Assembly (NCBI GenBank): GCA_947683425.1
Contig: CANTUQ010000031.1
Coordinates: 5,529,001-5,593,000, forward strand
Origin: Excoecaria cochinchinensis
Taxonomy: Eukaryota > Streptophyta > Magnoliopsida > Malpighiales > Euphorbiaceae
Direction of reading: 5' to 3'
DNA: 64,000 bases
Of the stretch, positions 55,964 through 64,000 are shown piece by piece; the first letter of the stretch is position 1, and the number at the start of each line of letters is the position of its first letter. Under the pieces are notes generated by a model. That model was given only the letters and a program-made list of their open reading frames with translations. It was not told the DNA's origin and made no database searches. The translations under genes and the position numbers were made by a program.

Positions 55964-57672
55964 AAATACCCCACGCTTAGCTTTTGCTCGCCCTCGAGTA
56001 AAATACCTCTTCAATTCCAACTTTCTCAATTTTCAAGCAAGAAAACGGAAATTCAAAACACCAAGAAAACACTTAGTAAATTCCACTTGAGAGAAATTCA
56101 TGCTCTAACAAAACTCCAAAGAAGAGAATACAATTAAATTTCCAGTGTGTGTGTGCAAAGGACAAAACCAAAGTTTTAATAATGTTCAAAATTAAAATTC
56201 CAGCACCAATCAATTAATGACCAAATAAGTTAGTGCAAGAATGCACATCTGGTTTCTCAATTGAAACACTAGAAACACCATAGGCCTCTTCTTTGGTACC
56301 TGAACCCGAAGGTCATCTCCACTAAACAAATCAAGACATAAAAATGATTATTAGGTCTTAAACAGGTTGTAATGCAAGGTTCGACCGGTGACGGCTAGCA
56401 AGAAGAGTTTAGGAGATCAACCAAAATTCAGCCACTCTACCGACTATTACCGCTACCCAATAAAAATTTTCCAGAACCTACTTCCAAATTAACCAAAGTT
56501 GCCAAGACTTAGTTACTTCTCATGAAAAAAATTTTGAATCATAAAAAAAATGAGAAGATGAAATTTCCTTCTCAACCTAAACATTTTATTTTACAATAGA
56601 GGATACCCCACACTTGAATTTTTCTATAAACTTTATTTATTTTTTTATTTTTTTATTTTTTATTTTTTTATTTTTTTATTTTTTTATTTTTTTATTTTTT
56701 TGTTTTTTTTTAAATAGAGAAAAACTACCCCACACTTGAATATTTCAGTAACTTATAATCAGCTCCAAATTTCATACCAAATCACAAAGGGCATTATCTT
56801 CATCTTCATTTTCTTTTCTTTTCAACTTCCTAAAACATTTAGTCTAACTTACTCTTGCCAATTAAATTGAGACTCATTCACACCACCACATGAACTCACT
56901 CACCCAAACTTCCCAATAGCAACCCCCCACAATCCTAGAGTGGCCAGCTCTCCTATAAGGGTAAGCTAAAGGCTTTTTAGGTTTAATAGTAAAGTGAGGA
57001 AGGTTCTAGTGCTCTAACGACTTTCTGATGCCTAAATCATGTCAACATTCATGCCTTAATTGTTATATCATTTTGAAGGGCAATGAGGAAGGTTCTAGTG
57101 CTCTAACAAATTTTTGATCAAGAGATTTCATGGCTGATATTTTTCGATTTGTAAAAACTGGCCTGAGTGCAAAATATTGGAAATTTTTAATTGTATGCTC
57201 TAGTTTGAACAATGTTAGGAAGAAAAACTTTTAAACAGAAAATTACTCTCTTGTTGACTAGATGCTTTAAATAACTTATTCAAGTTTGAAAATTAAACTG
57301 GAATAACACTTAAGAGCTTACTAAACTAATCATGAAAGAAATCAATCAGCTTAAATCAAACAACTTAAATAATTAAAACAAAAACACACAACATGACACA
57401 AAGCATAACTAAAGCAAAAATAAAATGAAAGCATACTAAAGTAAAAATAGAGTGCGAAAGTGTAAATAAATTCAACACAAATAACTAAAATACTAAAGTA
57501 ATAACTAAAATACTAAAGTAATACTAAAGGTCAGACACATTCAGCAAGTTCTCACCCCACACTTACCAACTTGCTGTCCTCAGCAAGTAATATAATAATA
57601 AAAAAATGAAATCCAAAGTAAATAGTACTAAAGTATCAAAAACAAGATCAGAAAAACTCCCAGAAAATATTT
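55964..57672 (-). other. Athila C 3' non-coding region with multiple polypurine-tract-like motifs
   Basis: The main tract is at 55964-55979. Copies of AAGTGTGGGGTA-type sequence also occur at 56603-56617, 56725-56740 and 57553-57565. A conserved block with B and A is at about 56273-56330, and others near 56931 and 57076-57098. No gene is supported. Confidence 0.7.
56631..56711. repeat. (ATTTTTTT)n microsatellite
   Basis: About ten copies of an A followed by six or seven T. Athila A (21420-21500) and B (about 34183-34214) have T-rich runs at the corresponding place. Confidence 0.9.
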
Positions 57673-58936
57673 TCACTCTTGCGGAGGTGGTGGTGGAGGG
57701 AAACGATCCCTCATGGTCTGGTAAAACTTCTCCTGCTCCTGCCGAGAGAGGTATATGGAATGCTCCAGCCTTGACAGACTCTGTGCTTGCATGGCTAACT
57801 GCTGCTCATGCATATCTAAGCGTCCCATAAGCTGAACATGTTCAGCATGGGTATCCTCCATGAAGCTCTCCCACTGGTCTAAGCGAGAATTTATCTGAGC
57901 CTGTCCAGTCTGCAAAGCCTCGAAATGGGCAGTAAGCTGAGAGAAATCATAGGCTGGTATACCTGGTGCGGGTCCTACAGCAGCTGCACCAGCAGCCTCC
58001 TCTGGCTGCTCATCCTCATCTTCAGCCCCTTCTACTGGTAATTGTACTCGACCCCTTTCAATGAGGTGCAGGTATTCGTCCCTTGTGGACAATCTGACTT
58101 GATCATGAAAATGATGATCATCCACAATGATCCTCAAATTCTTCAGCATCTTAAAGTCTATTGAATTACTATCTCCCAAATCTGGTCCCAATGAGCTAAG
58201 GCCTACTCTCTTAGCTAAAACTGTGACCACCCATCCGATCGCAATCTTCTTCACCTTTTTCGGATTACCCTGTAAGTCCTCAAATTTTTTCCATAAAAAA
58301 TAGGCTCCATTCAATCGGATCTGGTGGATCATGCAATGTAAAAATAACGCCTCAGCCTGGTTCACCACGCCAGCAGCTTCAATGTGTCCATAAAAAGAGA
58401 GGGCAAAAAACCGATGTAAGATCCTCAAAGCACGGTCCCTCAAATGGTGTGCCTTGGACTGTCCAGTGACATATTGCATGGCTGTGAGTGGATCTCGGAT
58501 TGTGGCCCAAATTGTCTGTTTATTCATGTCGGGAAGATGTCGGGCCCCATCTACCGGAAAACCAAGGGCCTCTGAGAACTCATTAAATGTCAATGTATAC
58601 TTCCTCTTGTTCAACCAAAATGTTACCTCTCCAGGGTCTTCCTCATCGTCATTATCAATCTTGCAATCTACGGTTGCAAGGAAATCTCGAGTCAACTTCG
58701 GATGAACTCTCTCGTTTTTCTGAAAAAAATCTGTCCACCCTATCCCAGCAATCAACTCATTGATTCTTCATTTATCCCCAAACTCTATAGTGAATCAAAA
58801 TCTAGAAAGGTGGAGGGCAGAAATGTTGCCTCTGCTAGACATTGGAATGCAGTGTGGCACCTTGTTGGGACCCAAGAGGGTATTGAGCTCTCCCGAGAAG
58901 ATGACGCCTGGTCCATTCTAAATCTTTTTGGAGCCA
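57673..58936 (-). pseudogene. Athila C env-like protein, nearly intact coding exon
   Basis: Exon 2 starts at 58936 after the acceptor GATGCAG|TGGC, giving MAPKRF if exon 1 ends in A as in A and B. After about 50 residues (to FLDFDSL) a TAG and a frameshift occur near 58760-58790. From MIAGIGWTDFF the frame is open for 360 codons to 57673: LTRDFLATVDCKI, FWLNKRKYTLTFNEFSEALGFP-type core, WATIRDPLTAMQYV, HHLRDRALRILHRFFALS, STRDEYL, an Ala/Glu-rich linker, a coiled coil and the ending FPPPPPPQE. It is the best-preserved example of this family here. Function unknown. Confidence 0.82.
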
Positions 58937-59109
58937 CTGCATCAATAAAAAAAACACAATTAGAGGGAGAACAAAGGCTTAAATTTGCAACAAAATAGTA
59001 GGCGAGCCGAAATTGAGCTAAAACCAATTTGCGGAACATTAAGACTTCCATGCCACAATGATAAGTTTTAACAATTGCAAAGGCCAACACTTATGATAAT
59101 AATGCACCC
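58937..59109 (-). other. Start of the Athila C env-like leader intron, cut by the Tat insertion
   Basis: AT-rich intron-like sequence upstream of the conserved acceptor; exon 1 lies beyond the inserted Tat. Probable target duplication CACCC at 59105-59109. Confidence 0.5.
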
Positions 59110-59312
59110 TGTAGACACCGGGTCCCGAGTAGCCTTGATCAGGATTACCCGATGATGAAATTTAGCTATGCCGGCTTATAGGCAAAAAGATTGGAGCTCA
59201 GAAGTGATTTTCCTTGTCTTTTCGGTGAGTAAAAAGGGTATTTTAAAAATATTTTAAAAATATTTTTTTTAAATTATTTTGAAGAAGAAAAAGTGTGTTT
59301 TAGGTTGAGGGT

Positions 59313-59348
<36 letters not shown>

Positions 59349-59404
59349 TGAAAAATGATGAAAAAGTGAAGAAAGTAGGAAAAATGGAAAATGGGGGAAA
59401 AGAT

Positions 59405-59600
59405 TCGCGACGGAAGGGCGACGGCCAGGGGCCGTCGCGAATGTCCGTGCGCGGAGCGCTGCGGAGCGTGCGCTCCGCGCGGCCGACGCCCTGGGCGTCG
59501 GTAGCTCTGCGCGCACGACGCCTTGGGCGTCGCTCGCTCCGCACACGTCGTGCGCGGAGACTCCGCGCATCCGCGCGGAAACGTGCGCGAGGCGCACGAT
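59405..59600. repeat. CpG-dense dyad block in the plus Tat LTR
   Basis: GC-rich island in an AT-rich LTR: GCGACGGCC/GGCCGTCGC (59418-59437), CGACGCCCTGGGCGTCG (59484-59500), ACGACGCCTTGGGCGTCGC-type (about 59516) and GGAGCG...CGCTCC dyads. It lies about 300-490 bp from the LTR start, near the location of the GACGG array in the minus Tat. Confidence 0.85.
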
Positions 59601-60139
59601 TGACGCCCCACTTCGCCCATTTCGCCCACTTTTCGACCCCCACTCGATTTTCAACCGTTTTTGGACGGTTTTTGGTGGTTTTTGGGTAGTTTTTTATGAT
59701 TAAAAACACTAGAAAAATTCAGAACAGGAGGAGGACGAATGAGGAACAATTTGGAGGAAAAAAACTGAATTTTGGAGCTTTGAGTTGAGAGAAAAAAATC
59801 CATCTTACACACTTGTTTCCAAGAGCTTTTCTTCAAGTTTTCAAGCTATTTTCTAAGGATTTTCACAAGAGAAGACAAGGAATTCAACACTTCTATCTTC
59901 AATTCTTCAAAACTGAATTTGAGGGTAATTATTCTTGGCTTTGCTCCTTAATTCTCTTGTTAATTTCATTTATTTTGGCTTCCAATTAACATATCAAACA
60001 TGTAAATTCTCTTAGTCTCCATATTCTTCTTCTTATTTTTTTTATTTTATCTTCAATTATTCATATAACAAATAAGCTTTTTAAATTCTATTAATCTTTT
60101 TTTTATGTCAAATTATTCTTTGTTCATGTAATTATGCAT

Positions 60140-60480
60140 GTTTTAGGTTGTAAATACCTTTAATTTCTTAATGCTATATCATGTTTATTATTATGCTTTC
60201 TTTGGCATGTATGAGTGTTATAGTCATTATTTTATGCTAGTTATGCATGTTAAGTGGAATTATTCTCATGTTACACATTTATTCATGTCTTAACTATAAT
60301 AAAATTGATTGTCACTAATCTTCCATGTATGTTAATAACTATTATTAATAAGTTGCATATGCCATGATACTTCATCACCTTATGCATGTTAAATTGCATC
60401 TTAATCACTTTATGCATGTTAAATTGCATCATAATTATTTTTATGCATGTTATAGTATCTTATGCATGTTATATGGTCAT
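60140..60480. repeat. TTATGCATGTTA interspersed repeats in the Tat LTR
   Basis: The word TATGCATGTTA recurs at least five times, including a near-duplicate pair with AATTGCATC at about 60382-60432. AT-rich, with no other signal. Confidence 0.65.
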
Positions 60481-61390
60481 TGTGCATATTACCTTTTATG
60501 TTGTATTATTTCATTGGCCTAATCACTAACATGAATTTCTTTTTGATTTTTGGTTGCAAATCATTGTTTTATTCTCATTTGAGCATCCATGCACATGAAG
60601 GAGGAGTTGCGGGGTTTGGTATTTCCTTTATACATTTTTAATTCTCATTTCGTTTATATTTTTAATTTCCTTGTATATATTCATTGAATAAAATGTTTTC
60701 CTATGCGCACCTAAATAAAGATCATAAAAATATTTCTTACTAAATTAATTTAGATTTTTCATAATAAAATGGGACCAATGTCCTAATTTTCATCCCAAAT
60801 AAAATCATCACATCCAGAATATTTTCTTTAATTGTGCATGCGGGGACCAAAGTCCTCATAATTAATAAAATTCCCCGGTTTTATGTATGTTTGCACTTTT
60901 TAATGGGAGTTGTATTCCGCTCCTTGTATTATTGTAATTCATTGCTTTACTCGCTAATTTATGGTTTTTCTAAAATGAGTAAATGCGCCTTAAATTAATT
61001 GCATTGTGTGGAGAGAGAGCGAATTAATGACAATTAAAATTCAATCATAAATTAATCGAGGTAGAAATAGATGAGAAATCCCGGACCCAGCTCTGGTCTT
61101 TGGGCTCGAGAGGTTAGAGGTTATCCTCCAAAATACTTCTTGGGTCACGAGACTTTAGCGCTAATCCTAGGCCTCATGGCCCAACATGGATATTAAGCGC
61201 AGTCTTAGGCTCTCCGAGGCGAGAGTAACTTTCCCAATGTTCTATTGGGTGGCGACTCCATGATACCTCTTTGTTGCCCAACATAGACGCACTTGCGATT
61301 TATTGCAAGATGCCAACGGACCCGCAAATGCCCGATCGCCCTCAAGCGGGCGGTCATAGGGGCGGCGCTCGGGATCCGGCGCGCGTCACA

Positions 61391-61410
61391 GTGGCGACTC
61401 CGCTGGTGAC
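61391..61410 (+). other. Primer binding site of the plus Tat
   Basis: GTGGCGACTCCGCTGGTGAC directly after the LTR, the same type as at 16681-16700. Confidence 0.82.
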
Positions 61411-62330
61411 GATATGGTTCGAGATTTCAATTTGAAAATACCTCGTTTAACATTTATGGTTAAAATTTAATTCATAAATTCGCTTTATCTCAAAATTGCA
61501 TATCATCTCATTAGAGCTTTAGATTAAGTTAGTTTGGTCCCTCTTTTAGCCCCGGTGCGTTCCTGAAGCACCTCCTCATTTTCACTCAATTTGGGGAAGT
61601 GTTAAGGATAATCACCAGCCCAAGCCACGTACCTTAATGGTATATCAAAATGACGACCCGACTGGTCGCTATGCTTGTGAAGAGCTAGACCCGTCGGCAG
61701 GGATCATGCTTGGGTAGCCTTAAAGTAACATCTCCTTTGTCCAAAGCTCATGTAATGGCAATAGATACTTCCACTAGGTGAAATGTACCGTAATACTATG
61801 CTTGCTATATGGGCCATCATATATTAAACGAAACCAATTTAATTAAATGGTCTTCATCAAAGGCTTTCATGCCCCGGTGGGCCCATCTTAGTTAAGTTGA
61901 ATTGTTTAAATACATAATTGCCAAACACCCATACGTATGTACATTAGATAGGAGCTGTTATGCTGCCGGTTTTTTACCGCGCACCATACGTGTCCATTGG
62001 ATTCCACGTTAATCCATGGATCAAGGCCACCTAGGAAAAAGACCGCACTACCACGTGTGTGGGAGATACAAGGTTGGAAGGATCTATCTGCTTGCATGTG
62101 TTTGTCTATGTTGCATCAGCATGAGCATGCATTGCATTTTAATCATGCATCATCTTAACAATTTTTGAACTTCAGCCATCATAGATTCTCCTGGGTGGTC
62201 TAGAGGTCCCGACGGACGGTTAAGAAGGGCGCCGCTTTTGGGGTTAACTGAGTTAGTGTCAGATCAGAGTTCAGAGTCAGTCTTAGAAGGAAGTGTGGGG
62301 TTTTCTTCTGAATCATCAACAGAAGTAAGT
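61411..62330 (+). other. Tat untranslated leader
   Basis: About 920 bp without a supported gene. Long stretches are conserved with the minus Tat leader, for example the CCCCGGTGCG and GAGCTAGACCCGTCGGCAGGGA-type regions. The frame upstream of gag is open back to a TGA near 62170, and a CAG|CCATCATAG acceptor-like site is conserved with TAG|CCATCATAG of the minus copy. Confidence 0.65.
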
Positions 62331-64000
62331 ATGGCTAATCCATCAAATAAGTCTGATGCAACTCGAGCAATAATCATCGAGGAGGTAGGAAAGAGAATGG
62401 AGGAATTTGAAGCCCGAATGATTGCAATGATGGGCAATCTTGCCGCCACCATAGCTGGGCAACAAGCTGCTGCTATTCCTGTCCGAGTATCAGCTGAACA
62501 AGAGGTTGTTAGAGAAGAACGTCCTGCTGCGGTTAACCAACCAGTGGTTGACCCACCTATTATTGAGCAAAGAGTACCTGCACCCATTGAGCGCAGAGAA
62601 GGCCCCAGGTCTGAAGTTGAGTTTGGGGGAGATGAGCATGAGGAGCATGCCGTAGCTAAAGAGAAGTCGCCAAAACTAGATGAGGCAATGTGGAGGAAAA
62701 TGGAAGAGAGATTTGAGGTCATGGCAAGGATGATGCCCGTGGGAAAAGGAATGAACCCAGAAGACCGAGAGCTGGATGGGGATGACCTGATTCCCCAGAA
62801 TTTTAAGATGCCGGACATTCCCAAATTTGATGGAACCTCTGACCCTGCCGCACACATCAAGCAATACTCGCTAGTCATGAAGGGAACGACCTTAACAAGA
62901 AAGCAGAAGATAGAATATTTCTGCTTGAGTCTCACAGGAGCTGCTATTGATTGGTACCATGGGCTTGACAGGAGACCCAAGGAGGACTGGGACTTGTTGA
63001 CTGAAGAGTTCCTTAAGCAGTACGATTGCAGTACCCGGATGGAGGTCACTTTGAAAGATCTCGAGTTGTTACAGCAGAAGGCTGGGGAGTCCTTCCACGA
63101 GTACCTTACTCGGTGGAGAAACCGGGTTATGGAGATGAAACGCAAACCTGACACTTCTGATCAGATCCGGCTATTCATTCGAAATGCCAGCCCTTATTTA
63201 AGAGAGGGACTGAAAATGAAGGGACTCAAGGATTGGGAGTCTTTGAAGGACATTGCCATAGAAGCGGAAGGAGAATATTTATCCAAGAGGGCAAATAGTG
63301 AGTCCTATGCCCGGAGGGGATACAGCAATCAGGGGACGGCCAAACCAGTAGGTTCAAGCAGTGGTAACAGAGTTGGGAAGACTGCCGAGGTGTCTGCAAC
63401 CGGCGTAAGTCAGAGGTATTTCTCCAATTTGGGTAAGCCTTTATCATGGGTGCTGAAGAGGCTAATAAAAGAAGGAAAATTGCGGCCCCTATCACCTAAA
63501 CCGGCCAAGGCCCAAGGGCAGCCAGGGCACAAAGAGAATGAATACTGCGCATTCCACCAACATACCGGGCATTTGACGGATGAGTGTATAACGCTAAGAC
63601 ATCGGGTCCAAGATCTAATTGACAACAAGCAGATCACCGATCCTGAGCAGAGAGAAAGCAAGAAGAAGTCTGGTTATAACACAGTGCCACCTCCAGTCTT
63701 TATGATCGGATCGAGCCTACCAGAATGGTATGTGATGCAAGACCTATATGGAAATGAGTATGTTGCTATTACTCGCCCTGCAGTGAATGAAGAAGGGATT
63801 TCCGTGGCAGCAATAGACTGTTGGTCCACTAGTGAGAGTGGAGATGATGAAAATGAGAAAAATGGAGAATTTACGGATCCGTGGGATTCAGAGGAAGAAG
63901 AAAGAGTAGAAGCAGTAACAAGAAGTGGGAGGGTCATTCCAGAAGCCGAGAAGCAGCAGGACCCAGCACAAGCAATCGCAGAGAAAGAGCCGGAAGAAAA
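62331..64000 (+). CDS. Tat gag polyprotein, open to the window end
   Basis: Start ATG at 62331 (MANPSNKSDA), matched by MANSPRG in the minus copy. No stop occurs up to 64000, about 556 codons. In order: an N-terminal EEVGKRMEEFEARM helix, a charged linker, the capsid-like domain (DIPKFDGTSDPAAHIKQY, LTGAAIDWYHGL, ESFHEYLTRWRNRVMEMK), then the finger CAFHQHTGHLTDEC with all Cys/His present, and an acidic segment after MIGSSLPEW. It lacks the stops and frameshift of the minus copy, so it may be functional. Protease and pol should follow outside the window. Confidence 0.9.
   Translation, partial: MANPSNKSDATRAIIIEEVGKRMEEFEARMIAMMGNLAATIAGQQAAAIPVRVSAEQEVVREERPAAVNQPVVDPPIIEQRVPAPIERREGPRSEVEFGGDEHEEHAVAKEKSPKLDEAMWRKMEERFEVMARMMPVGKGMNPEDRELDGDDLIPQNFKMPDIPKFDGTSDPAAHIKQYSLVMKGTTLTRKQKIEYFCLSLTGAAIDWYHGLDRRPKEDWDLLTEEFLKQYDCSTRMEVTLKDLELLQQKAGESFHEYLTRWRNRVMEMKRKPDTSDQIRLFIRNASPYLREGLKMKGLKDWESLKDIAIEAEGEYLSKRANSESYARRGYSNQGTAKPVGSSSGNRVGKTAEVSATGVSQRYFSNLGKPLSWVLKRLIKEGKLRPLSPKPAKAQGQPGHKENEYCAFHQHTGHLTDECITLRHRVQDLIDNKQITDPEQRESKKKSGYNTVPPPVFMIGSSLPEWYVMQDLYGNEYVAITRPAVNEEGISVAAIDCWSTSESGDDENEKNGEFTDPWDSEEEERVEAVTRSGRVIPEAEKQQDPAQAIAEKEPEE

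Larger units (their letters stand above)
59110..61390 (+). repeat. Tat 5' LTR (plus)
   Basis: 2281 bp. It contains the CpG-dense dyad block at 59405-59600, a poly-A run at about 59318-59345, and an AT-rich central part with repeated TTATGCATGTTA phrases (about 60140-60470). The last 400 bp align with the minus Tat U5. Confidence 0.9.
48256..64000 (-). mobile_element. Tekay/Del-like element (minus), internally deleted, extends past the window
   Basis: Left (3') LTR 48256-52143, polypurine tract, a 1.2-kb internal region with only a gag fragment, PBS at 53328-53343, and the second LTR starting at 53349, interrupted at 54381 by Athila C. The likely duplication TGTCC (48251-48255) has its partner outside the window. 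LTRs near 3.9 kb with such a small interior make this a LARD-like, non-autonomous element. LTR copies look about 2-3% different over the shared first kilobase (by eye). Right limit given is the window end. Confidence 0.85.
54381..64000 (-). mobile_element. Athila C retrotransposon (minus), partly visible
   Basis: 3' LTR 54381-55963, polypurine tract, 3' non-coding region and env-like gene up to about 59109, where a plus-strand Tat interrupts it. Gag-pol and 5' LTR would lie beyond the window. The LTR outer part is alignable with Athila B (both begin TGACGCGACC). Right limit is the window end. Confidence 0.85.
59110..64000 (+). mobile_element. Plus-strand Tat retrotransposon, partly visible
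   Basis: Complete LTR 59110-61390 starting TGTAGACACCGGG and ending GCGCGTCACA, PBS at 61391, a long leader and a gag open to the window end. Its LTR ends and leader are homologous to the minus Tat; the middle of the LTR has diverged. It is the innermost insertion of the right-hand stack. Right limit is the window end. Confidence 0.9.

Noticed and set aside
59269..59709. Open frames on both strands in the CpG-dense LTR block
   Set aside because: Arg/Ala-rich low-complexity translations caused by GC-rich dyads; they end in poly-Phe from the poly-A run.
62264..63154. Long minus-strand open frame of 296 codons
   Set aside because: It is the antisense shadow of the plus-strand Tat gag, whose capsid and finger motifs are clear.

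Overview
The window is plant DNA, almost certainly pericentromeric or other gene-poor heterochromatin of an angiosperm. I see no intact host gene and no tRNA, rRNA or CRISPR locus. Nearly every base can be assigned to a stack of nested Ty3/gypsy LTR retrotransposons from three lineages (Tat, Athila and Tekay/Del-like chromovirus), plus one CACTA DNA transposon carrying part of a host potassium-transporter gene.

Layout. (1) A minus-strand Tat element fills 1-48045: the tip of its 3' LTR (1-49), polypurine tract, Athila-type 'env-like' ORF (-), divergent antisense plant-mobile-domain-like gene (+), integrase, RNase H, RT, protease and gag (5745-15768), leader and PBS, and a 5' LTR (16701-48045) split by a large insertion. 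It sits in the pol of an older plus-strand Tat (only 48046-48255 visible). (2) A CACTA element (7000-10697, CCA target duplication) interrupts its pol and carries two frameshifted exons of a HAK/KUP K+ transporter. (3) A 4.2-kb plus-orientation Tekay-like solo LTR (17305-46598, ACATT duplication) interrupts its 5' LTR. (4) Inside that lies Athila A (19800-44914, GATAG duplication, degenerate gag-pol). (5) In A's 5' LTR lies Athila B (31922-44514, TGCTG duplication), the youngest of the left stack: LTRs of 1566 bp each with 7 differences counted by eye, and a gag-pol frame broken by one stop codon. (6) On the right a minus-strand, internally deleted Tekay-like element (LTR 48256-52143, gag fragment, PBS, start of the second LTR at 53349) is interrupted by Athila C (54381 onward), itself interrupted by a plus-strand Tat (59110 to beyond the window end) with complete LTR, PBS and an open gag.

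The most unusual signal is not a gene. Elements of all three lineages carry clusters of short GC-containing dyads (potential hairpins or cruciforms) in their LTRs, in several cases close to a TATA-like box, and several also carry one at the promoter of the downstream env-like gene. In Athila A the 33-bp dyads repeat at about 72 bp and the two arms covary. The same arm 'word' and spacing recur in the LTR of the unrelated Tekay-like element. Two LTRs of the same Tekay-like family have completely different arm words at homologous positions in otherwise alignable sequence. This looks like an element-specific, exchangeable cis-acting code.

A second shared feature is that the env-like genes of Athila A and B appear to have their ATG assembled by splicing (exon 1 ends in A, exon 2 begins TGGC); C keeps the same acceptor and exon-2 start.
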